From Bacteroidales bacterium (GTDB lineage: Bacteria; Bacteroidota; Bacteroidia; Bacteroidales; UBA932): a DNA stretch of 64,000 bases. The DNA lies in contig JAFQAT010000017.1 in NCBI GenBank assembly GCA_017399865.1, forward strand, positions 1 to 64,000, given 5' to 3'. Made by a program: the position numbers and the translations under genes. Below, piece after piece: positions 18,454 through 25,754 of the stretch; the first letter of the stretch is position 1, and the number at the start of each line of letters is the position of its first letter. The notes below the pieces were generated by a model that had not been told where the DNA came from, ran no database searches, and saw nothing but the letters and a program-made list of their open reading frames with translations.

Positions 18454-19590
18454 ATGAAACAGAAAATATCAGAGAAATTCCAGACCCTTTTCCAGTGCGA
18501 AGGTGAATTCTTTGCGTCTGCAGGCCGCATCAACCTCATCGGTGAGCACACCGACTACAACGGAGGCTTCGTCTTCCCTGGTGCAATCGACAAAGGCATG
18601 ATCGCCGAAATCAAGCTCAACGGCACTCAGAAAGTGCGCGCTTTCGCCCTTGACCTCGACGAGTACTGCGAGTTCGGTCTAAACGAAGAAGATGCTCCTG
18701 TACAGAGCTGGGCACGCTATATCTTCGGCGTATGCCGCGAGATCCAGAAGAGAGGCGGCGTAGTGGCAGGATTTGATACTGTATTCGCAGGCGACGTTCC
18801 TCTCGGAGCCGGCATGTCATCGTCAGCAGCTCTCGAAAGCACATTCGCATTCGCTCTCAACGAGCTCTTCAGCCTCGGTATCGACAAGTTCGAGCTCGCA
18901 CGCATCGGCCAGAGCACAGAGCATAACTACTGCGGCGTGAAGTGCGGAATCATGGACCAGTTTGCATCTGTATTCGGCAAGGCAGGCAACCTCATGCGTC
19001 TCGACTGCCGTTCGATGGAATTCGCATACTTCCCGTTCGATCCGGAAAGCCATGGATACAAGCTCGTCCTTCTGAATTCTTGCGTAAAGCATGAGCTCGT
19101 AGGCTCTCCATACAACGACCGTCGCGCATCTTGCGAGCGCGTTGCAAAGGTCCTCGGCCAGGAGTTCCTCCGTGGTGCCACAATGGATCAGCTTGAGGCC
19201 ATCAAGGATCAGATTTCTGAAGAGGATTATCTCCGCGCACGCTACGTTATCGGCGAGGAGAAGCGTGTTCTTGATGTTTGCGACGCGCTTGAGAAGGGAG
19301 ACTACGAGACAGTAGGAGCGCGCATGTACGAGACACACTGGGGCATGTCCAAGGACTATGAAGTTTCATGCGAGGAACTCGATTTCCTTGCTACAGTTGC
19401 ACAGGAGTGCGGCGTGACAGGTTCGCGAATCATGGGCGGCGGCTTCGGCGGCTGCACCATCAACCTCGTGAAGGCAGAACTCTACGACGCATTCATCGAA
19501 AAGGCAAAGGCATCCTTCGCAGAGAAATACGGCCACGAGCCGGTAGTGATTCCTGTAGTGATCAGCGACGGCGCCCGCAAGCTCGCATAA
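18454..19590 (+). CDS. galK: Galactokinase
   Basis: The 378-aa cytoplasmic enzyme of the GHMP family phosphorylates galactose at C1 in the Leloir pathway. It shows the galactokinase signature GRINLIGEHTDYNGGFVFP at residues 23-41, the phosphate-binding GAGMSSSAALESTFAFAL near 115-132, the catalytic-Asp region NYCGVKCGIMDQFAS, and GGGFGGCTINLV near the C-terminus. It has its own promoter and a strong terminator. Its last 14 or so codons plus the downstream terminator recur in diverged form at 20343-20519, so the current 3' end may derive from a recombination event. Confidence 0.97.
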   Translation: MKQKISEKFQTLFQCEGEFFASAGRINLIGEHTDYNGGFVFPGAIDKGMIAEIKLNGTQKVRAFALDLDEYCEFGLNEEDAPVQSWARYIFGVCREIQKRGGVVAGFDTVFAGDVPLGAGMSSSAALESTFAFALNELFSLGIDKFELARIGQSTEHNYCGVKCGIMDQFASVFGKAGNLMRLDCRSMEFAYFPFDPESHGYKLVLLNSCVKHELVGSPYNDRRASCERVAKVLGQEFLRGATMDQLEAIKDQISEEDYLRARYVIGEEKRVLDVCDALEKGDYETVGARMYETHWGMSKDYEVSCEELDFLATVAQECGVTGSRIMGGGFGGCTINLVKAELYDAFIEKAKASFAEKYGHEPVVIPVVISDGARKLA

Positions 19591-19722
19591 ATTTGTCTGA
19601 TTTTTTATAAAAATCCAGTAAATTATTTAGATAGAATCGCCCTCTGATACACGTCAGAGGGCGATTTCTGTAAATATCCGCATACATTTTCGGTATACGG
19701 ATAACTCTCCTGAACTTTGCAG
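19547..19722 (+). repeat. galK 3'-end repeat, proximal copy
   Basis: This block covers the last 14 galK codons, the stop, the terminator and a second hairpin (TATCCGCATAC at 19675-19685 with GTATACGGATA at 19693-19703). It aligns from end to end with 20343-20519 with scattered substitutions and small indels. Substitutions in the coding part are synonymous or K-to-R. Confidence 0.85.
19635..19666 (+). terminator. galK terminator
   Basis: AATCGCCCTCTGA (19635-19647) and TCAGAGGGCGATT (19654-19666) form a perfect 13-base-pair stem with a 6-base loop. The T tract after it is short (TTTCTG). A diverged copy occurs at 20432-20463. Confidence 0.8.
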
Positions 19723-19768
19723 GTATATTAATAAGTTGTTTAATTACCAAAAGGTTATTATATTTGCA

Positions 19769-19930
19769 ATGAGAAGAAAGACAAAGGAGAGGAGAGATGC
19801 TGAAAAGGAACTTCTGTATTATCTGGAGATCTATACGGAATTACGAGGGAGAGAAGGTGTTGGTCAGGTATTGGAATTCTATGATGAATTGATCCGGGAA
19901 GTTTTGGAAAAGATTAAATTGATGAAATGA
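19769..19930 (+). CDS. Small charged protein of unknown function, partner of the DUF5053 gene
   Basis: The 53-aa protein begins MRRKTKERRDAEKELLYYLE. It is predicted helical and strongly charged, with no signal peptide or recognised domain. The ATG at 19769 is preferred over a TTG at 19736. A TATATTTG box (19759-19766) with TTG 21 bases upstream would place the transcript start almost at the ATG, so the message may be leaderless. It ends 9 bases before the DUF5053 gene and sits inside the two galK 3'-end copies. It is likely part of the same small mobile or transferred cassette. It is shorter than many real genes, so some doubt remains. Confidence 0.6.
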   Translation: MRRKTKERRDAEKELLYYLEIYTELRGREGVGQVLEFYDELIREVLEKIKLMK

Positions 19931-19939
19931 CGATAGATT

Positions 19940-20332
19940 ATGGACAAGGAGTATTTAGACTGTTTAAAGAACAGGTATGTAAATGCCTCAAACGAAAAAG
20001 ATAGGGTAAAAGTGCTTGAAGAGATCCGTCGAGCCTGTGATGAGAACCCTAAAGAAGTTGCTGGCATTGCTGTAGAGCAGTTGAAAGAAACATTGGAGAG
20101 GATAGACGGTATCCTTATAAGGCAGCAGATGGAAGAAGTTCTTCCGTTTGTTTCATTGGCATATATAGCAAAGACCTATTTCAGAAAGTCCAGACAATGG
20201 CTATACCAACGTATCAACGGACTTTCTGTAAATGGCAAACCAGCACGGTTTACTCCTGCTGAACTAGATACATTGAACATTGCACTAAAGGAAATGGGGC
20301 AGAAACTTGCTTCCATCCATATCATTGCGTAG
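19940..20332 (+). CDS. DUF5053 family protein
   Basis: The 130-aa protein has an N-terminal helical region rich in charged residues and a conserved C-terminal core, EEVLPFVSLAYIAKTYFRKSRQWLYQRINGLSVNGKPARFTPAELDTLN. The second part (SLAYIAKTYF.KSR.WLYQR) reads like a helix-turn-helix, so DNA binding is plausible. DUF5053 proteins are small, common in Bacteroidales, and often found in accessory or mobile regions. It is flanked by direct repeats of the galK 3' end. Biological role unknown; family assignment is from recognised sequence pattern. Confidence 0.78.
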   Translation: MDKEYLDCLKNRYVNASNEKDRVKVLEEIRRACDENPKEVAGIAVEQLKETLERIDGILIRQQMEEVLPFVSLAYIAKTYFRKSRQWLYQRINGLSVNGKPARFTPAELDTLNIALKEMGQKLASIHIIA

Positions 20333-20342
20333 TCAAAATAGT

Positions 20343-20519
20343 TGATCCCTGTCGTGATCAGCGACGGCGCCCGCAGACTCGCTTAAATTTTGTTTGATTT
20401 TTTATTAAAATTAAACAAAAATCTGACTAATAATCGCCCTCTGAGATATCTCGGAGGGCGATTTCTTTAATTATCCGCATACTTTTTCTGTATGCGGATA
20501 ACTCTTCTGAACTTTGTAG
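20343..20519 (+). repeat. galK 3'-end repeat, distal copy (galK fragment plus terminator)
   Basis: A non-functional galK tail (reading DPVVISDGARRLA then stop) is followed by the same terminator and second hairpin as 19547-19722. Both stems are preserved: AATCGCCCTCTGAG/CTCGGAGGGCGATT (20432-20463, one G-U pair) and TTATCCGCATAC/GTATGCGGATAA (20471-20501, perfect). The stop codon and reading frame of the fragment are intact although it has no start. Confidence 0.85.
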
Positions 20520-20549
20520 AAAAATTTAAATGATATGAAAAAGTTGTAT

Positions 20550-20562
20550 AATTGTACAATTA
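20550..20562. promoter_or_regulatory. Palindrome upstream of toxin-antitoxin genes (possible autoregulatory operator)
   Basis: AATTGTACAATT is a perfect 12-base palindrome about 18 bases before the toxin ATG. Toxin-antitoxin operons are typically repressed by the antitoxin binding such palindromes. Exact coordinates may be off by one base. Confidence 0.5.
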
Positions 20563-20578
20563 TTGTTATTCTTGTATT

Positions 20579-20911
20579 ATGAAACGGACGATAATTACCT
20601 ACGGAGGTTATTTTGAACGTTTCATGATGACCTTGAATGCTGCTGAAAGAAGGAAGATTGACTATATTCTGTCACTCTTGGAATCAGGTGATAGGGTTCC
20701 TGTTAAATTCATGAGGCTGATACACGACGGCTTATATGAATTGAGGATGGAGTTCGGTGGGAACTGTTATAGGATATTTTTCATATTTGATGAAGGAAAT
20801 ATCGTTGTTTTGTTCAACGGATTCAGCAAGAAAAGTCAGAAGACACCACAAAAGGAAATAGATAAGGCATTTAATATATTAAAGAGCTATTATGCAGACA
20901 AACGATCATAA
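20579..20911 (+). CDS. HigB/RelE-like toxin (phage Gp49-type)
   Basis: The 110-aa protein has the pattern FERFMMTLNAAERRKIDYILSLLESG, PVKFMRLIHDGLYELRMEFGGNCYRIFFIFDEGNIVVLFNGFSKKSQKTPQKEIDKA. This matches the Gp49/HigB RelE-superfamily toxins, which cleave mRNA at the ribosome: the LYELR, YRIFF and LFNGFSKKSQKTP segments are diagnostic. The ATG at 20579 is preferred over an upstream alternative start because it removes nine unrelated residues. Its end overlaps the antitoxin gene by 20 bases, a usual arrangement for toxin-first HigBA modules. Confidence 0.88.
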   Translation: MKRTIITYGGYFERFMMTLNAAERRKIDYILSLLESGDRVPVKFMRLIHDGLYELRMEFGGNCYRIFFIFDEGNIVVLFNGFSKKSQKTPQKEIDKAFNILKSYYADKRS

Positions 20912-21188
20912 GATAAGGAATTATAGTGCAGTTCTTGAAAAGGAATATGGCAAGCAAGGAACTCCGGAGAGAGAAAAATTTCAGGAAGAGGCATACGCCT
21001 TCTATTCCGGTCTGATAATTCTTGAAGCAAGAAAGAAAGCAAAAATGACTCAAGCCCAGCTTGCAGAGTCAATAGGAGCAGATAAATCTTATATATCCAG
21101 AATTGAAAAAGGAATAACCATACCCAGCGTTGCTACTTTTTTCAAGATAGTCAATGCTATGGGTTTATCTGTTGTATTGGTACGATGA
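20892..21188 (+). CDS. HigA-like antitoxin with XRE helix-turn-helix
   Basis: The 98-aa protein has a variable N-terminal part (toxin-binding) and a C-terminal Cro/CI-type helix-turn-helix: ARKKAKMTQAQLAESIGADKSYISRIEKGITIPSVATFFKIVNAMG. It should neutralise the overlapping toxin and repress the operon, probably through the palindrome near 20550-20562. A 19-codon open frame overlaps its stop codon (ATGA). Confidence 0.9.
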   Translation: MQTNDHKIRNYSAVLEKEYGKQGTPEREKFQEEAYAFYSGLIILEARKKAKMTQAQLAESIGADKSYISRIEKGITIPSVATFFKIVNAMGLSVVLVR

Positions 21189-21244
21189 AAGGGAAAGCTG
21201 CCGGAGTTGCCCTTGCGGGCGGTGTTTTAAATTCATTCTTATAG
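21185..21244 (+). CDS. Possible 19-aa hydrophobic peptide overlapping the antitoxin stop
   Basis: ATGA at 21185-21188 joins the antitoxin stop to a new start. The frame encodes a short Gly/Ala-rich peptide, MKGKAAGVALAGG followed by six more residues, then TAG. It lies within the stem-loop at 21191-21261. It could be a translationally coupled small peptide, a leader peptide or chance. Nothing but geometry and composition supports it. Confidence 0.25.
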   Translation: MKGKAAGVALAGGVLNSFL

Positions 21245-21261
21245 GAAATGGCGGCTTTCCC
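21191..21261. other. Stem-loop after the toxin-antitoxin operon
   Basis: GGGAAAGCTGCC (21191-21202) pairs with GGCGGCTTTCCC (21250-21261) over 12 positions with one G-U pair. A small inner hairpin (GCCC/GGGC) sits in the loop. Only TTATATT follows, so termination would be weak. It may mark the transcript end of the toxin-antitoxin operon. Confidence 0.5.
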
Positions 21262-21295
21262 TTATATTGCATAAAAAGATGACGCGGAACAATCC

Positions 21296-21409
21296 TCGTC
21301 CCGAGAGGCCTAGCACAGCCTGACAGATAGGTGGATCATCCCGCGCCCAAAGGCACGGACCACCTATCGCCCTATCTGTCTGTAAGAATGTGCTAGTTTC
21401 CCGGGACGA
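21296..21409. ncRNA. Candidate structured RNA or long imperfect hairpin
   Basis: Nested complementary arms: TCGTCCCG (21296-21303) with CGGGACGA (21402-21409), CTAGCACA (21310-21317) with TGTGCTAG (21389-21396), GACAGATAG (21322-21330) with CTATCTGTC (21372-21380), and an alternative pairing ATAGGTGG (21327-21334) with CCACCTAT (21360-21367). The apical part can also pair (CCG.GCC/GGC.CGG). No reading frame of note is present. The two mutually exclusive inner pairings suggest a switch-like or bulged RNA. Strand is unclear: on the minus strand a T run (ATCTTTTTATG) follows the hairpin, favouring a leftward RNA. The family is not recognised. Confidence 0.5.
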
Positions 21410-21521
21410 CGATAGGGGTCAGTATGTATTTGAATCGAATTGTTTTATTCAACCGTGAAACAAAGGTAGCAATTATCTTCAAAAAAGAGTTACTTTGCAT
21501 GATATATAGGATAAGTATATT
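21410..21521 (+). other. Leader of the TPR-HTH gene, no gene seen
   Basis: This 112-base stretch has a small hairpin (TTGAAT/ATTCAA near 21430-21452) and a TTACTTTGC box near 21489-21498 that could be a variant -7 element for the gene at 21522. Nothing else is supported. Confidence 0.3.
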
Positions 21522-23162
21522 ATGAAACGGACTTTGCTGTTTATTTTCCTCTCACTGTTTTTCTTCGGCGGATGCTCTTCCTGGAGAGCAGGCGAAACCC
21601 TTAAGGATGTCGAATCATATATAATGGAGCGTCCGGACAGCGCTTTGACCGTGCTGGATACCATGGACCGTGCTCTTCTGACAACAGACCGCCTCAAGGC
21701 CCATCATGCCCTGCTGCATGCTATGGCCTTAGATAAGAATTATATAGATGTTACTGACGATTCCCTTGCCAGCGTTGCTGTCCGATATTATTCGAAGAAG
21801 GGACCGGATAAATATTATGCCCGTTCTCTCTACTATCTGGGATTGTCATATTATTATGCTCAAGATTATAAAGAGGCCATTCTTGAATTCACTAAAGCGG
21901 AGAAGGTGGCAGAGAGAAGTGACAGTCTTTATTTAGGATTTATAAAAGTTGCTCAAGCAGATACTTATGCAAAATGTCATAATTATGAGGAATCGATCAA
22001 TTGTTTAATACAATCTTCTGACTTATATTCAAAGCTTGATCTAGATTATTATTATCGTATTTCTGAATTACGATTGTCTCAAGTCTTATACAATAAAGAG
22101 ATTTATTCACAAAGTGAAATAATACTAAGAAGATTGATCGAAACCGATATAGAAGATATTATAGTTTTTTCAGCTAAAGTATCATACGCCTTTTATAATA
22201 CTTCACAAAAACATGATTATAATTTATCCGTGCAGTATTATGATGAAGTAATTAAATCATGTAATGGTGATATGATAATGGCTTTAAAGGATTATTGGGC
22301 TTATGCTTATGCTTTACTTAAAATTGGTAGAAATGAAGATTCAGATAATATAATTAATCAACTTAAAGATATAGATACATCAGGTACAGCGGACTATTGG
22401 ATGTATATGATAGAAAAATCGAACGGCAATTCAGAGGAGGCATTGAAGTATCTGGAAAAATCAACTACTAAAATCGATAAGGAAGTTACGAAAGCATTGC
22501 AGCAGTCTCTTGCTTTATCTCAACGAGATTATTATGAGTCAGAATTTGAAAATGCAGAATATAAAGCTCGCAATAGGAAATTGATAGCTATATCTGTAGG
22601 AATAGGATCTATATTGATTCTGGTATTGGTTCTTTGGGGAACTTCGGTATATGTAAAACGCCAGCACGAAGAAAAAGAGTACTATCTGAACTATGCAGAT
22701 GAGATCCGCCGCCAGCTGGAAGCATCAAAGAATGATGACTATCCGGAGTTGAAACGTAAATACCTTGAAATTTCTAAGTCCAGATTCGAGATGATAGCTT
22801 CCCTGTATGAAGAGTATGTCCTTTATCGTGGAAAGAAGAATGCCGAGCATGCAGTATATTCCAAGGTATCTGAAATTATCAACGCCTTTCTCACTGACAA
22901 TGCAAACCACAAGCAGTTGGAATCAGTTCTTGACGAAAGCCTTGGCGGCATCGTATCCATGCTTCGTAAAGAGATGCCTAAGTTGAAGGAAATAGATTAT
23001 TCTATCTTCTGTTATGCGATAATTGGTTTCGATGCAACAACGATTTCTCACTTGCTCAATATATCTACCAATGTCGTATATATCCGAAAGAGCCGTATGA
23101 GACAACATATTGAGGAAACAAATCCTGATCATAAGAATAGATACCTCGAAGTATTGAGGTAA
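21522..23162 (+). CDS. TPR - transmembrane - HTH regulatory lipoprotein-like protein
   Basis: The 546-aa protein begins with a signal sequence ending in a lipobox-like GGC. Residues 25-340 are TPR-type helices (for example YYARSLYYLGLSYYYAQDYKEAILEFTKAEKVAER near 94-128). One transmembrane helix lies near 355-375 (LIAISVGIGSILILVLVLW). The cytoplasmic part has a coiled coil and a C-terminal LuxR/sigma-70-region-4-like helix-turn-helix (IDYSIFCYAIIGFDATTISHLLNISTNVVYIRKSRMRQHI). This layout is a common Bacteroidetes one-component membrane regulator. It is followed by DUF3244 and surface protein genes it may control. The middle third (about 21,900-22,560) is notably more AT-rich than either end. 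Confidence 0.8.
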   Translation: MKRTLLFIFLSLFFFGGCSSWRAGETLKDVESYIMERPDSALTVLDTMDRALLTTDRLKAHHALLHAMALDKNYIDVTDDSLASVAVRYYSKKGPDKYYARSLYYLGLSYYYAQDYKEAILEFTKAEKVAERSDSLYLGFIKVAQADTYAKCHNYEESINCLIQSSDLYSKLDLDYYYRISELRLSQVLYNKEIYSQSEIILRRLIETDIEDIIVFSAKVSYAFYNTSQKHDYNLSVQYYDEVIKSCNGDMIMALKDYWAYAYALLKIGRNEDSDNIINQLKDIDTSGTADYWMYMIEKSNGNSEEALKYLEKSTTKIDKEVTKALQQSLALSQRDYYESEFENAEYKARNRKLIAISVGIGSILILVLVLWGTSVYVKRQHEEKEYYLNYADEIRRQLEASKNDDYPELKRKYLEISKSRFEMIASLYEEYVLYRGKKNAEHAVYSKVSEIINAFLTDNANHKQLESVLDESLGGIVSMLRKEMPKLKEIDYSIFCYAIIGFDATTISHLLNISTNVVYIRKSRMRQHIEETNPDHKNRYLEVLR

Positions 23163-23230
23163 TATCGTCCTTTCAAAATGGATTTCTGTCAATGTGAATC
23201 GCGATAGATATTGTTGAATTTCAGTGTTTT

Positions 23231-23268
23231 ACAAAAAGTGAAAGATTGTACAATCTTTCACTTTTTGT
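23231..23268. terminator. Perfect 38-base palindromic terminator
   Basis: Two perfect 19-base arms abut without a spacer (centre at 23249/23250). The outer parts of the arms are A-rich and T-rich, so the stem can act as a terminator on both strands. It follows the TPR-HTH gene by about 70 bases. Confidence 0.75.
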
Positions 23269-23330
23269 ATTATATTGATTATTAATAATTTAGGGGTCTA
23301 CCGAAAGACGTTTTGAAAGACTGGTTTTTC

Positions 23331-23360
23331 TTGTTCTTCTGCCTCTCATCTATATATTTG
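23331..23360 (+). promoter_or_regulatory. Promoter of the DUF3244 gene and downstream surface genes
   Basis: TTG (23331-23333), 19 bases, then TATATTTG (23353-23360), followed by an ATG 23 bases later. It matches the Bacteroidetes promoter pattern. Confidence 0.65.
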
Positions 23361-23383
23361 TCTTGCTTTAAAAAACATATAGT

Positions 23384-23764
23384 ATGAGAAAATTATTTCT
23401 GATGTTGGCTTTTTTGTTGCCGCTCTTCGCACCCGATATGAGTGCGGATGATGAAAATGCAAAAATGAAGATTCCTTTAGAACTGCAACCGAAAACCAAG
23501 TTAAATAGGAGTCTTGTTTTGGAACCTCTCACCTGTCATTACTATAGCATGATGACAAGCATAGTAACTACAGTTACCTCCGACCAAGGAAACGTAACTC
23601 TGACCGTTACCAACCTTTCGACCGGCGAAATCTGGTACGACGTCTTCGATTCCGGTACCGATTCCCAGGCCATCCTGCCAATCTCCGGAACACCAGGTTT
23701 CTATGAAATAACCTACATCACCAGCTCCGGTGATGTCTATGAAGGAACGTTAGTTTTGAATTAA
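23384..23764 (+). CDS. DUF3244-type small secreted protein
   Basis: The 126-aa protein has a signal peptide (MRKLFLMLAFLLPLFAPDMSA) and a mature beta-sandwich: SIVTTVTSDQGNVTLTVTNLSTGEIWYDVFDSG... GFYEITYITSSGDVYEGTLVLN. This is the Ig-like DUF3244 pattern. Such genes often follow TPR-TM-HTH regulators in Bacteroidales, as here, and could encode the secreted ligand or a target of the regulator. The direct link is inference from position. Confidence 0.75.
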   Translation: MRKLFLMLAFLLPLFAPDMSADDENAKMKIPLELQPKTKLNRSLVLEPLTCHYYSMMTSIVTTVTSDQGNVTLTVTNLSTGEIWYDVFDSGTDSQAILPISGTPGFYEITYITSSGDVYEGTLVLN

Positions 23765-23775
23765 AAATTAAAGTC

Positions 23776-25236
23776 ATGACAAATAGAATAATATCTATAT
23801 TTGTGGTGCTGATACTTGCATTTGCAGGTACTTCATGTCAGAAAGAAAGTTGTGAACCATCAATTATTGAAGATTCACATATTGATGATCAGGTTGGCTA
23901 CACTATTGAGAAGAAAGATGATCTTATATGTAGTTATGCTCGTATCCTCGCGTCATCAATCAAAGACATAGGAATACGAAGCGTTATCAAAGAAGAAGCT
24001 CAGCTTCAGTTTGATGGAGATTATGATATTCTTACGTCAAAATTACAACATGTCAGACTCCCTTATAACGAAATGACTGTAGAGCATAAAATGTCAGAAA
24101 TCAATATACAAACTCGTTCTGATGAGGGAGAAACTAATGTCAATCTGGAAGAATTGATGAAAGAAATACAGAAAGCATTGCCAAACCTTCAAGTGTCAGT
24201 TCCTATACATTGTGATGATTGGGATACCGAAAACTATGTTCCTCTTGTTGCTTTTAAGCCAAGTTATTATACAGATGATAGTCCTGATACAATTCAAGCA
24301 TTTGACGCTGAAGGAAATCTGCATATCCTCTCAAGAGAGGTAGAACCGGACTTTCCTGTTATTGTAGTATCTGAGTCAGAAAGAGTTAGACCTGACGGAA
24401 CATTGTATTTTGAAAATGATAATTCTAAGAATATTCTTGAGAACTTTATATCAACAAAAGCAATACTAAATACTCCTACAGGATTATATCTTAAACATTC
24501 GACGTCGAAAAGTTTTGATATATATTGGGATGCCATTGTTTCTGATGGGTATTATGAAATACAGCGGCGAGCACTAAACGAATATACATTCAGAACTATA
24601 GGGACTGTTAATGGCGATGAGAACTTTTATAAAAATTCAGGGCTTATTGCAGGAACAAAATACGATTATAGAATCAGACTTGTCAATGGAAATGAACAGT
24701 CTGCATATACATCAGTTGTAACAAGTACCGCTTCTGAAAGATCAGTTAATGATCCTTTAAGATTAATATGGTATAAGATACATCCTGATTTTATGTCGCA
24801 AGTTGAGAAATGGGATAGCGGACGTCCTGAATTACAAATGATTATATATTATGGTGTAAATTCAGCAGGAGCAAGTGCTCAATATGAAACACATTCTCTT
24901 TCACCTAAAAGGAATAATCTCAAGGCGGGATGTAATCCAGATTTATTGATTTTCGAACATTGGGATCCTTCCGATAAGGGAACTGCGTTAAAAGTCATTT
25001 GGATCGAAGAGGACGGGTTCAATGAAAACGGTCCAACTGAAATTGTAGTAGATATGAGATATGAAAACCAGATGGATAATGGAAACCTCACTTGGGGATC
25101 TACTATGAAATATTCGCAAAGCAACTATTATTACAACCTAGGAATGGATGAAGTCTGTTGGTGGGACTCACCGACTTTGTTGTATAATGAAATTAATGAA
25201 AATGGTTCAATTTTCGAGTTCAAATTTGGTAAATAG
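23776..25236 (+). CDS. FN3-containing surface lipoprotein
   Basis: The 486-aa protein has a lipoprotein signal peptide (LAFAGTSC). The N-terminal third contains RSVIKEEAQLQFDGDYDILTSKLQ, resembling the FDGDYD motif of DUF3103-type lipoproteins. Residues about 235-320 are a fibronectin type III domain (TPTGLYLKHSTSKSFDIYWDAIVSDGYYEIQRR... TKYDYRIRLVNGNEQSAYTSVV). The C-terminal part is aromatic-rich and unrecognised. The gene is more AT-rich than core genes, suggesting transfer. It starts 11 bases after the DUF3244 gene and probably shares its transcript. Role: surface binding or adhesion, inferred. Confidence 0.68.
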   Translation: MTNRIISIFVVLILAFAGTSCQKESCEPSIIEDSHIDDQVGYTIEKKDDLICSYARILASSIKDIGIRSVIKEEAQLQFDGDYDILTSKLQHVRLPYNEMTVEHKMSEINIQTRSDEGETNVNLEELMKEIQKALPNLQVSVPIHCDDWDTENYVPLVAFKPSYYTDDSPDTIQAFDAEGNLHILSREVEPDFPVIVVSESERVRPDGTLYFENDNSKNILENFISTKAILNTPTGLYLKHSTSKSFDIYWDAIVSDGYYEIQRRALNEYTFRTIGTVNGDENFYKNSGLIAGTKYDYRIRLVNGNEQSAYTSVVTSTASERSVNDPLRLIWYKIHPDFMSQVEKWDSGRPELQMIIYYGVNSAGASAQYETHSLSPKRNNLKAGCNPDLLIFEHWDPSDKGTALKVIWIEEDGFNENGPTEIVVDMRYENQMDNGNLTWGSTMKYSQSNYYYNLGMDEVCWWDSPTLLYNEINENGSIFEFKFGK

Positions 25237-25252
25237 TAGTATATTAGGATAT

Positions 25253-25702
25253 ATGAGACGTTGTCTTTGTTTGATAGTATTGATTCTTGTTTCCGGAGGA
25301 TTCCATGCATTTGCTGGTGATGGATTGTCAAAAGAAGGGTATTTGGGAAATGTTGGTATTACTCTTTCAGCCCAGGGCCCTGGATGCGATGTTACGACAT
25401 CACATGGATACAGTTTCGGCAACGGACTTTGGATGGGAGGAGGTGCAGGCCTTTCGTTTTCCGACTATTATGGCTGTGTATATCTTCCTGTATTTACAGA
25501 GGTAAAATACACATTTGCTTCGGAGGAAAAGGTTTTACCTTTCGTAGGATGCAAAATAGGATACATGACTGATCTGGATGAAATGTTCAGCTTGATAGTA
25601 CCTTCAATAGGAGTTGATGTAAACAGATGCTCTGTATTCGTTTCATATAATATGATTTCTAACCTTAAAACTGTGCATTTCGGTTTTGCCTTTAGCTTCT
25701 AA
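25253..25702 (+). CDS. Small outer-membrane beta-barrel-like protein
   Basis: The 149-aa protein starts at the ATG at 25253, where a signal peptide begins (MRRCLCLIVLILVSGGFHAFA). Upstream in-frame codons add unrelated residues overlapping the previous gene and are rejected. The mature part alternates glycine and aromatic residues (GLWMGGGAGLSFSDYYGCVYLPVFTEVKYTFA) and ends with F-A-F-S-F, typical of an eight-stranded barrel targeted by the BAM complex. Function unknown. It belongs to the surface cluster 23384-26084. Confidence 0.65.
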   Translation: MRRCLCLIVLILVSGGFHAFAGDGLSKEGYLGNVGITLSAQGPGCDVTTSHGYSFGNGLWMGGGAGLSFSDYYGCVYLPVFTEVKYTFASEEKVLPFVGCKIGYMTDLDEMFSLIVPSIGVDVNRCSVFVSYNMISNLKTVHFGFAFSF

Positions 25703-25754
25703 TTTATTGATTCAGATCATTTGACAGATATATTAATCATTAAAGATCAATCAT

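Noticed and set aside
19759..19766. TATATTTG as a normal promoter for the small gene at 19769
   Set aside because: Only two bases separate it from the ATG, so transcription would begin at or after the start codon. It is kept as a possible leaderless case only.
21296..21409. 6S RNA, SRP RNA or tmRNA
   Set aside because: The hairpin lacks the recognisable motifs of these RNAs, such as the SRP GGAAG loop or a tRNA-like end.
25148..25252. Upstream start for the small beta-barrel protein
   Set aside because: It overlaps the previous gene in another frame and hides a clean signal peptide that begins at 25253.
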